Source: Onchocerca lupi (taxonomy: Eukaryota; Nematoda; Chromadorea; Rhabditida; Onchocercidae). Taken from it: a stretch of DNA of 64,000 nt. Both the position numbers and the translations under genes were made by a program. The notes beneath the pieces were generated by a model that saw nothing but the letters and a program-made list of their open reading frames with translations, did not search any database and was not told the DNA's origin. The stretch is from positions 62,001 to 126,000 of the forward strand of contig JAOVVO010000141.1 in the NCBI GenBank assembly GCA_028564675.1, in the 5' to 3' direction. Below are positions 12,033 to 23,200 of the stretch, one piece after another; the stretch's first letter is position 1, and the number at the start of each line of letters is the position of its first letter.

Positions 12033-14843
12033 TCACTGTTCTTTCTTTGGTTCTGCAGGTAAAGCTCCATTTTCTGCTTTTTGACCAACTGCTCGTCTTT
12101 CTCGACTGGCCATAATTGCCCTTGAAACAGGAATAAATTCACAAGTACAATATAAATAATACGAAAATAAAATATTATCAAATATCATGAGAGGATTTGA
12201 GCAAGAAATTTCCATCTTCTTTCAAAACATGCAGTTTTATTATATTAAATTAATTGAATGAAGTTAGCAAGAGAAGCGACTAACCTAGACATTGCATCCC
12301 AAATACCGCCCATAAATACGGCACAAAAAAGATTCTCAAATGGTGCGAAGGGATCCTGAACATTTAATAATACGGCGCTCAGCTTGAAATAAACAAAGAA
12401 GCCAACAATACCCTGCAAAAACGAATGTCTTTGTTAGGTAGCAAAATACTAAAAAGCGTAGTGAATAGGGGATATTGTAAAACTCTATTTTATAGAGGGT
12501 TTCAGACATTGAGTTTTGATATTTTCAAACGACGTGATTATAAATGATGAATTAAATAATTTTTAAACAATCTTTTACAAAAAACTTAGAATACAAAGAT
12601 CAAATTATCCCATTTAATCATTTTATGAATAGGTCTATAGTATAACTTCAATATAATTAATCAGCATTGAAAATCTAAAGCTTGCAATAAAATATATTCA
12701 GTGACAAAGTTAAACAGTAATATAAAAAAACATTTGACATTAATTTTGTTTCATGAAGAATATACAAAAACAGAATGATAAAGCACGGCTTAACGAACCA
12801 AATAAATGATGTCGTGAGGAGCAGTGATATACCGGGAATTTCTTTCAACTACAAGAATCACCGATGCAACGCAACAAGCTTTGGTTGAAAAAGACGGTCG
12901 AAGTACTTCGTTATGTGCTGGTATCCATACGCCTCTTACCAGCTAAAATTTTAATCTTATTAGAACTTAAAAATTAGTGAATGAATATTTGAGATGTAAA
13001 CATCAATACAAGTTTGAAGGAAAGAAATGAAGGAAAATCTAATAAAATCATTTTTCTCTTAACTAGCATTGTCTGGAAATCATCTTTTGTCAAAATCTCT
13101 CAGATTAACAACATAATCGTTGCTGGAAATATTCTACTATCTGGGAAAAAAAGACAACACATCTAAAGATATAATTAGTCTAACATAATAGAAAGTTTAA
13201 ATATATCTTATCCTAATAAATAATATTACTAATATTACTAAGCTTATCACAATCATATATTGAATATATCACTGAGCAAGAAAATCGAAATTTCACCTGT
13301 TCTACTGTTCGCAAAATTCCCGAACCAGCTCCTCTGGCTGTTCCTACGAGAATATGTACAAGATAAGAACTTGGATATAATTTCGATGCATACGACACAC
13401 CATGTGCTACCTGTCAAAGAACATGCGAATACAAGCTAAAAATTTGGAAATCAAAGAAAAATCAGTATCAATAATACGGTTCTTCTGTCGAGCTTCCAAA
13501 AAAGCTTTGAATTTGGATTTAAATTAACTTTTCGAAGGAAATAAAAAACGTTTGCAAAAAAAAGAAGACCTTGTATGTTCTTCGAATTTCTTTTAATATA
13601 CACAGAATAATTCTGACCGGTAGAAGTTTTGACACTTTATAGACTATATCGAATGGTGAATAGAATACAAAGTACCAAACAACAGTAGCCTGAAAAATAT
13701 GTGATGGTAGTAGAGAAAAATATGTGGTAGTAGTCGATAAGTAGTTCAATAACTACTTATTACAATCAATTTGTAAGAATACAATATTTCAAACCATGAT
13801 AAATGATTACAGACTCAGTATAAACTGAAAAAATCTTTAATCAAAATATCTACTAAAATACAATGGAAGGTGCAAACAATCAACGTCCATCAGCATTTTA
13901 AAATATAAGCCAACATAATTTCTTGCGAAAGATTACGCAGTACTTCAAAGTATAAAGCATTATTTTGCAGTAACGATTTCTATTAAGTATAACTACGAAG
14001 CAAAGTAACCAGCAAAATGTCATCGTGTCGTTTGAATGGTGCGATGACTGGTTCGCCCAGGAGAAAATTAGCCGAGATTATGCCCGCGAAACACATCAGC
14101 ATCGATGAAAGCCAACAACTCAACGGATGCTTCCGGGAAAATAGCGAAGCTCCAGTCGCTAAATCATCCCGAACTGATATTGTCATCTGAAACAGAATGC
14201 TTGAATTATATACGATGAACATGAATGAAATCAGGAACTCAAAAGATCCAGAGAGAAAAATTAGAGGATAAACTGCATCGATAGTTCTAAGAATGAAGAT
14301 AGAAAAAGCTCTTATCGCAGTATCCTCTTTTCTCCCTCTCCATTCTAATTGATACATTTAATGTTTATTTTACTGCTACTTATAGTCTGCATCTTAAACT
14401 TTCCATATAAAGTTATGCATATTTTAGAGTGATAACATAAGCATCGTTTGATTCCTTACGCATTCTATGCGATGAAGTGTCAAGTCTTATTATGCTTACA
14501 AAATGACTAGATAATGTATAAGAACAGTAAATGTTATTTTTGGCTGACTTTTTTGGGAGAAAAAATAAAGCAGTCGCACCACTTTTTGTTTGAATCCATT
14601 AATTCTATGAAAACATAAAGGCGATGAAATGAATAAAAATGGAGGAATCAAAGATTCATCGCATTGTTCGACCGGATCCTGTCAAAAAAGGAGTGTTAAC
14701 AAGTCATCTATAACGGAAACAAAACAACTAACGAGTATATAATGTGCCAGATCAAAGTATGGATACATTTTGAGGCGTTGCACACGGCCTGCGGCACCTG
14801 TAAGGATTTCCTGATCCAGCTTGATATAATCCACAAAGGACAT
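12033..14843 (-). CDS. Trimeric intracellular cation channel (TRIC / TMEM38)
   Basis: Seven minus-strand exons: 14843-14733, 14186-14010, 13689-13570, 13410-13297, 12942-12799, 12412-12285 and 12120-12033, giving 293 residues, the usual TMEM38 size. TRIC channels are ER/SR potassium channels that balance charge during calcium release. Supporting motifs in order: YFDLAHYIL, SRKHPLSCWLSSML, ANFLLGEPVIAPF, WYFVFYSPFDIVYK, the LPVR...KEIRR helix, ARGAGSGIL before a VEQ, and LFCAVFMGGIWDA. Several segments are strongly hydrophobic, as expected for a multi-pass channel. The tail is short and charged, ending PKKEQ. The last exon is open in two frames; only the one used joins the upstream exon in phase (AG+G). 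A 5' acceptor lies at 14856-14857, 12 bases before the ATG. Confidence 0.93.
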
Positions 14844-14855
14844 TGTACTCGGTAT

Positions 14856-17800
14856 CTGTTCAATTCGTGTTTCAATATCCAATATACGGATCAAAACGAT
14901 CGCTCCTTCCCCTATTCGTCGTTTCCTCGTGGCACAAACCAATCCAAAATGAAAAGAAAAAAAAAAACTATTGAAATGGTGCATAATATTGTCATTTCGT
15001 GATGCTTCAAACGTTATGACAACAATAGGATAAAGGGTCTGTCTATACATCTGTAGTCTACTCGTGGGAGTCAAAATCTTCACTCTACAGGAAGGGGAGT
15101 AATGGAGTAAAAGATGTGATACAAAGTGGTCGTTACAAGGATTATATCCAAGATATTGTCAAAAAATTCCATACATGATGTGGGATAATATCTGATAAAA
15201 AAGCACTAGCAGAACTTTTCAATAAACAAGAAGCATTGGATTATGTAAATCCAAGGTACAGGAATTTTTTGTCGAAAAAGAATATTTCAGTAGTCAGCAA
15301 ATTATTTTATTAATCAAAGAAATATCTCGACAAGTAGTTCAAATTACATCAATGCATTTATCTTATCAGTGAAGAGGGTTTTCAATCAATCCACCAGAAT
15401 TATCTCTGGTGTCAACAGCAAAAAAGCGAAAAGTGAAGCAGCACAATCCTTTCGGTCATTCGGACGGAAGAACATTATTCTCCCATCTCCTCGATAGGAT
15501 TCCGAAATTATCATCAGTACAAACGATGTATCGATTGATTGAATTTTGAACTAAAATTGAAAATTATTCACGACCGATGAGATATGCTAATCTTCAGAGA
15601 CATATACGTCTCGAGAGACTAAGTAAATTCTTTTATTCATCACTGATAATTTCAGACACTCGGCATGTATTCGAATACATGTAGGACGTAATTATAATCA
15701 TCGGAATGTTGAGATAAATTTGGTGGGTCAAGGAAGAACTGTGAAAAGAAGATAATTTTATAAGCTTGCGGATATATATGCATTTTATACTACATGCATA
15801 TATCATTACGCAGAGTAACATGCACTTACAATTTACATACAACGTCAATTTAACAAATCGTATACATATGCTATGGGCTGATTTGCTTTTTCAAAACAAA
15901 TCGTCCAATTCGTTGCTCTTTTGTATATTATTTGATGATAGCAAGCAGCTAGATTTCTGGCACAATATTTGAATAAAACACCACATCTTCGACGAGCTGA
16001 TTTACGAACGCGAAGGTAATATTGTTTGGATGAAAAAAGAAGAATGTGCAATAATTTATCACGAATAGACATGAAAATCATCAATAGTAAAGTCTGCCGA
16101 ACTATAAGGACAAGAAGACTATTTCGACCAGACAGTATTACTTCATTTCATCATGTTTAATTAGCTTGAAAGACAGCATAAATAAGGATTTCGTGAAGAG
16201 AAGCGACAAAAAACTAATTCAAAATTGCCAGCCTAAAACAGGTAGGCGCCATCACCCCTACTCTCTAGGCTAATTCGAATCTTTCCCCAGTTCATTATAC
16301 CATCGGTTTATTTACAATAATTCTTATCAATTTCTTTCAATTGCAATAGTCAGTTTAAATGTCCAACTGCACAAATATTCGATATCACCAATGTGTTGCC
16401 AAAAATCTAACAAACGCTGCATTCTCCTGGAAGATATATCTGAATGACACTTTTTTTCACTCGATTGCTACTCATCATGCTTGATAAAAGGGTATAAACT
16501 TATAAACTAAAGAAAGCGCCACAGGATAGACTAAGCCTCAGTGATGGTCTCTAACCGAGAAAGCGGTTTAATATAGAATTAAACTGCTTCGCTGAAACAT
16601 AAAAGAAATAGTCGCTTGGCAAACTGCTTTGAAGCTAGCTTATCACATCGTCAAAAGTCATCATTTCTTCGAGATCAATCAAACTAAAAGATTAATTAAT
16701 TAAAATGTTTAGACTCAACTACAAACATTCAGCTTTACTAATGAAGCAGAAGTATCTAAGTAACAACAACAGTACATCTTCCACTGCTTAATGAATAGCA
16801 GAGAGAAAAGGCTGCTCAAGTTGGAGGAAAAGAGAGAAGTGTGAAGTGACTAAAGAATCGGCGACACAGGGAAAAGGACGCGAACGGCACTTCTTAGTAT
16901 GATAGTTTACTACGTTCTAACAGTTGCCAGGAAACAGATGGGGAGAAGAAGCTGTTTGTGGCCAGACAAGTGCCCATATTATTTCACTAGTTAACAGTGC
17001 TTCACTAATGCCCCTTTCATAAAAACACTTCTCTTCCCATCAAATATTCAGATGATGGAATGGAAACAAATTTCGATAAATTTTCATCTCCATATATCAG
17101 TTTAAATCCATGCACCATCAAAAGAAATGCTGAATCTTTTCATCCTTCATAAGTGACAGTAAAAGTTAGTTCCTATAATGAAAGCAAATTGCCTTTCAAC
17201 ATAAGGATATACTAATTTATTTTTTGAACTATTAACCAATGCGTGAAAAACGTATTCCTTTGAATCTGTTTTCCCCCGAGAAATTGATAATCCGACAATA
17301 AGGGGTAGAATAATTTGCAATATCAGCAGCTTTGGCAATTGATTAACTTAATCTTTCAATCATTTTTCTGCTACTATACAAATTTCCATTACATTGAAAA
17401 TCGAAAATACTGTCTGAAGCCACTCTTGACCCTTTTGCTATATAATGTATTTTAATGTATATACAGTAAAATAACTTGGCTGCCTTTTTTTTATTTCAAC
17501 TGTCTTCTCAATCCATGTCAGTACAAATTCCGGTGAACAAATAACGAGATATTGGTTTTCAAGTTAAGCGGAAAAATTCTTTTCGATTTCCAAAAATTTT
17601 TTTAGTAAGTTTTAATATTCCTCGATATAGGAACAAATGGAGGAAAATGAGGAAAATACGACCAGATGAATAAATCTTTTATTTCTCGTTTTATTACCTG
17701 CTAATGATTTCATTTATGAATTTTGATATATTATTTTGAATCACTTCATCCAAGCTCCTGAACCACTTAAATGAAACCATCTATTTTTCCATCTATCTGC

Positions 17801-18128
17801 GTGTAAATTAAATTTGGAATTCTTTTGTTTTTTTACCATATTCATATTTTGGTACCCTGCTAAAAAAATAAGTTATTACAATATTAGGCTTAATTCTTTC
17901 AGAAATTTGTCGCCGTTCGGAATTCTCTAGATTCTTGAAATTTGAAATCCATAAAATAAAAAATTCTGTAGAACTTTCACTAATTTTCGAAATTTTTGGA
18001 ATCTTGCAGAATTCTTCAGAGTTATGAGGTTTATAGATCGAAGCTTAGTTCTCTTTTAATCTCTTCATCAAGCCATGTTAACAGTAAAGATTATTTCTAG
18101 GATCTAACAAATAGAAGGGCACATAATC
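14856..18128. other. Intergenic stretch, nothing recognised
   Basis: This spans the 5' flank of the TRIC gene and the 3' flank of the BAR-like gene. The minus frame running upstream of the TRIC start (to about 15083) has no supporting acceptor or homology. The other frames are short. No RNA gene or clear repeat was found. Confidence 0.5.
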
Positions 18129-19558
18129 TTAAGAACTTGCTGCTCCTAAAAAGGGCAACATCCCACTCTTATTGACGACAGATGTTAGGAAAACTACCTT
18201 AAAAATTTCCTTCATGTTTTTGTTATAATCTTCTATTACCTCCATCAATGCTATCATTGCAGACGAAATCACTGATTGCTGAAATATGGCATGGATTTTC
18301 TCCTTCAAAGTGACTGTAGCAATTCTGAGTTTTTTATTTGATGGTTGAGGGTCAACCATCAAATAAAAAAAATTCATGTGATTTCAAGTGATTCAGCAAT
18401 TTTTTCGTATTCAACACTCGATTTTCTTATATGTTAAATTCATTAACAAAATTTGTATGTTTTTCTGGAAATGCTTAAATTTAGTAACAAAATTAAAAAG
18501 AATATTTGTCTTACAGCTTCTTTGATTTCATCGTCTAATAATTTATCAGTTTTTTCAAGCTCTTCTTTAAATGTGCTTTCAGCGTGCTGTTTCATGGTCT
18601 GCAGAAAGAAGTGAAATGTCCAAGGACCGTGAATCTAATGTGCATATGTCACCGATTTAATACTCAAATTCTCTGTAAAATCTTCCGCGAAATGGAAACC
18701 TACTTGAACTTCTAAATCATCCGGTTTTCTCCGTAACTTGTTGATAGCATAATCCAATTCGTCCCGTTTATTGTTTACAGATTTCAACTCCTTGCTGACA
18801 TGCTTAGCATTTATCTGTAAACAGTTTGCATTTTTTAGAAATGCTCGGTGTTCCTTCTCTATTTCACTGTTTTAAAAATACTAATCCCTACAAAAAAGTG
18901 AATATTCTAATGAATTAGAATCAACTGAACCATTTCCCGTGATAATTACCTCAATCCATTCTTTCATCGGTTTTTGCATTTTCTCTAATATATTTGTTCG
19001 AAATGAGCGATGTTTCTGACCCGCTTTATCAAACACTTCCTTGGCTTTTTGTAAAATTGAAGCGGAAGAATCGTCTTCGATCTGGCTACTATATTTATAA
19101 AGCGTTTGGCCAACCTTTTCGAATTTATTCATCCCACTACCGACACTGCCCTTCGACATCTTTTGCTTCAATTCAGTTGCCAAATTGTCCTATGAAAGCA
19201 AAACCATAGCGATATGGATTACTCGCAAAATAAATGTTTTGTTGGGAAAAATAAAAAATTTTTTTGCTTAGAGAGTTTTCTTTTTTTTGAATTTCTGACA
19301 AACAGCAAATAAGCAAAGCCAAAAATTAGCTGTTGTATGAACTTAATGATAATAATGTATTGTTGATGAAATAAAAAAGAGAGATATGTCTTTGATAAGA
19401 TAACTTACGGTGACCAGGGTAACTGCGAGATTGATCAATTTCTCGATTTGTCCCTTGAAATTGTTGAAAACCGAAACTTTCTCCTCGTAACTCGCACTGT
19501 ATACCGTTTTCGAGCCACCTGTTAGACGAGAAGCAGCAACCATTATTTTGGTCGTCAT
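18129..19558 (-). CDS. BAR-domain-like coiled-coil protein without SH3
   Basis: Five minus-strand exons: 19558-19409, 19189-18950, 18814-18704, 18598-18515 and about 18302-18129, giving about 252 residues. Long amphipathic helices dominate. The pattern KELKSVNNKRDELDYAINK followed by EEL-K-D-LLDDEI and a final helix ALMEVIEDYNKNM resembles BAR domains of the endophilin type, which bind and bend membranes. No SH3 or other C-terminal domain is visible; the tail ends FLGAASS. I do not recognise a precise orthologue. The first four exons join cleanly in phase 0. The last acceptor is uncertain: the frame-keeping site is ...ttgaag|GAG, while the better-looking site (ctcag, just upstream) breaks frame. 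A perfect palindrome sits immediately upstream of that exon. An acceptor at 19612-19613 precedes the start. Confidence 0.7.
18330..18370. repeat. Perfect 19-bp inverted repeat
   Basis: Bases 18330-18348 and 18352-18370 are exact reverse complements separated by GGG. The arms contain TTTGATGGTTGA and its complement, flanked by T and A runs. It lies in the last intron (or exon edge) of the BAR-like gene, about 30 bases before the final exon. Confidence 0.9.
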
Positions 19559-20241
19559 CTGGCTGGTTCACTATTAACCGGAACAATTACGGTTTGATGT
19601 CCTTGTATAAACTGAAAAATTAAGCATTACAATTTTCTTAAATGAAAATCTGTTATGCATTTTTCTACTAGGTTGACTCCACAATTACTTTTCACTTTTA
19701 ACTTAATCTTTTCTTTAAGAACAATTTGTTCATCATTTTAATCTTAACTGACGAGCGGAAAATGCCGGGCAGAATATCGGGAGAAGTAAAAACCATAAGG
19801 AAGTCTAGTGGAATACCGCGGGGCCTGCTACCCCAATAATCAATAAAGCATGCTACAACACCACCTGTCAGTAATGTTAATACTCAAAAAATGTTTCGAA
19901 AAAGAGCACTTACTATAAATGCGAAGCTAATTGAGCCATTTATGCACAATGCAGTCAGTCACCTCTGCGCAGCAACTTCAGTCTTCCATCAACCACTGAG
20001 ATGTTGGTTTGCACTCCGAGCCACTACATTAACTGCCTGATTTCGGTTTTATAGATCATTGTGTTTGGTAGTGGGATTCCGCGTCTTTGGATGTAAACGT
20101 GTGTTTTATTACGTTCTCACGTTCTCAGAAGCATAAAGAATATCTAATTCACGACTTTCAGCCATGCAAAATTAAACTGCAAATGAAAGTAATGAGACTG
20201 AGAACAATTTAAAAATTTTAGCCAAGTAAAGAAGGAGGATT
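19559..20241. promoter_or_regulatory. Divergent promoter interval, BAR-like gene / TGS1
   Basis: These 683 bases lie between two divergently transcribed start codons. A GC-richer core at roughly 19740-20060 contains GCCGGGC and CCGCGGGGCC patches, unusual against the AT-rich background. Acceptors lie at 19612-19613 (minus) and 20220-20221 (plus). No TATA box is assigned. Confidence 0.5.
20210..20221 (+). promoter_or_regulatory. Probable trans-splice acceptor of TGS1
   Basis: AAAAATTTTAG precedes the TGS1 ATG by 20 bases, with no plausible upstream exon. This fits spliced-leader addition and supports 20242 as the start. Confidence 0.45.
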
Positions 20242-23200
20242 ATGTCAGAGAAGTTGTGTGAGAAGAGTAAGCGAATAACTCGCGAACCATGGCATCGATA
20301 TATCGTACCGGGATACGATGGCGAAGATGGTTTTCCGGAATACCGCTTCCGATGGGAATTGTTCGGTGAAGCTGTCTTCTACACTTCAGTGGATATGTCT
20401 GTCCAGCCCGTCACCTTCTGTTGTTTTTCTCGTGCCAAATTGAGGTAGATTTGATTTAGTCCTTTTCCGAATTTCCAATTATCACTACTTGTTTGATTGC
20501 TGAACCTTTTCTCGTGTCTTCTCTTCCTTCGCCTGCTTTGTCGTTCCTGATTGCGCAGATTTTTATTGCATCTTTATATGAGTGGCTTCGAAATGTAGAA
20601 TTAAGAATGGAAAAAACTTAAAATCGGATATATAAGAAGTGAACTACTTAAGCTACAGTGCTTCTTTGACTTCACTTTGTTCTATCTTCATTGTTACTGA
20701 CTGCCGTTTAAGTCCTTGGCATTGATTACAAGTGAATTGCTCAGATCGATTAATGTTTTTGATAATCTGGAAGTTCGATCAACTGCTAATAGTTCTTATA
20801 TATTTTTTGCTTTTAAATGGTAGGAAGTAATCAATCATCCATACATTTTTTTTTTCATTTTATTTCAGTGATATAGATTTATTATCGCTCATTAATGAAC
20901 CACCGATGACATCAAATTCAAGCACTGATCCAGTTTTGGATGCTTCCGAATCCGAAGTAAAATGTGACGAAGGTGGCTATGATAGCGATGAAGATATCGC
21001 TCGAGGTGTTCTTCAATATTCTGTCGATCTAATTAATATAGAATGGGAATACGGAACTTCTTTGTCTCAGTCGGTTTGGCTGAACAGTTTTATTATTAAA
21101 GCATGTGTGGCACTCGGTTTAATATGTTTGTTAGTTATTCTTGCAATGATCTGGATTTTCATCCGTGGTAGTATGTAATAATATTTTTTTTGCTAACTTT
21201 TTAAAATGGTTTTCAGCCTAGAGCAATAAGATGCTTAGGTCGAATTGTTTTACTGAATAGAATTTTGTCCAAGAACGCATATTTTTACATAATTATTTTG
21301 CATTCCAGAAATGGCAGCATTAGATTTGCCGTCTTCTTTCGGAGAGTCAAGTCGTCAGGAAAGAAGCTGCCGCTGGTGTGAACGAAAATATAGAAATTAT
21401 CATATTCGTGAAAAATCACCGCATCACGAATGCTTATCAGATTACCTATTTTATAATGGCCCATATTTGGAACGAAAGTCGTGGTTCCATGATTATCGTA
21501 AGCAGTATTCTTATTTGTCGTCGTAGATCCGCAGTCTCTATTTAATATCTGTAGCCATTCGTTATTATTAATTTTAGTTTTATAATTCTTCTTTCTAGTC
21601 CCTTTGTTAATAATTCTTGGGGAAGGTGGGTTTTGCTTCAAGCTCTACTTTCTTTGTATGATTTTAATATTTCATGTTTATGAGTATAGATTCTTTATTT
21701 TCCTTTATTTGTTGATCATTCTTTAAAATAAATGAAATGCAATAAAAATGAAAATCGCCTCAATTGTTCTTGCTGTTGCGGAAAAAAAAAGAATCGATTA
21801 GCAGAGATTTTCTACTACTAACAAGATTCATTATGATCTAAAATGATTGCTATTATTTTCTTCTTGTGTTTTGATTGTTCTTTTTTACTAACACCCAGAA
21901 AGGGTTATTTATTAAGAAGGAAATGATTGTTTTCATATAGTTGGCAAGATTAAATTATTCTAGGTTGTTGTGGTGATGTTGGAGAACAAAGAGTGTGTGT
22001 TATATCCATTTTTTTTTTTTGAAAAAAGAGCTTGACTGCTGTAGATATATATTACATATTATATATATAAATATTCCCTGCGTTTCGATATGGTAACGCA
22101 TGGATCAGTTAGCACATGTCTGTGTTACAGGCGAGCGAATCTCTGTGTTTTGCAAATGATTCTTTTGGGCTCATTTTTGACAAAATCGCTTTATTTTAGC
22201 AGAGTCTTTCTTTTCGACCGAAGTAGCTGAAAATTTTGACAAATATACGAATCGGAACTGTGCACCGTACGCTTTGTTGAAAGAACACGAGCAAGCCAGG
22301 GTTAGTTTTTTCTTCCCATTATGAACTATATGCGTGTTCTTATCCATTATGCATGCAGTTTACTTATGCAGGAATGGCGCTTTGTTTAGCATACATTTCC
22401 GTCAATTACTGGGAATCTTTACTGACATTCGCATGAATTCAATGCAAATAAAACGTCCTACAGTCATGAAAATTCTTATTTTAAATAGTTCTATGAAGTT
22501 TTCATGTTTAATTGTTTTATTGATAATGATGCAGTTGAATATTCGATAGTGTTGTACTATAAAAAAAAAATTTCGATTTCAACGATCAGTCCTTCCAATC
22601 CAATAATGGTCTAGTATTAGGATATCGGTAGTTTGAATACCATTCCGTTTTTATCAGATTAGCACAGAAAGCATATTTTCCTGAATTTTTTCCTTATTTC
22701 GATATGTATTTAATCATATTCACCAAATAAATGGAAATATGAAGATTTTTATTTATAATTATTTTAATATTATCGTTATTTGTTAGTATATATTCCTTCC
22801 ATGGTACTACTTAGTTACAAATTTGCTAATTTTGCTATCGCACTTATTTCAGGCGTTTTTTGGCGCTTCTTTTTCAAAATTGGATCATAAAAGGGAGGAA
22901 TGTTCAGGGTGCTGGTTTCATATGAAGAAGAATTCAATTGAAAATCAAATAAAGGAAGATCCTAAGAATCATGAAATGGAAAGCTCAGCTAAAAATGAGG
23001 AAAAACGATATCCAGCTAGTGATCAAGATAGGATTACAGATAACTTGTTTAAAACCGATAATGACTGGAATTCACTTTATTTGAAACACAAAGAAATCGT
23101 AGAAAATCGTATTGCGAAAGATTACAATAAGTACAGAAAAGAATCAAATATAAGGCGACGCTTAGAATTTCCGGATAAGGTTTGTAATATATATGTTTTC

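Noticed and set aside
21285..21641. 118-codon minus frame
   Set aside because: Antisense to TGS1 exon 3 with its conserved residues; no splice or family support.
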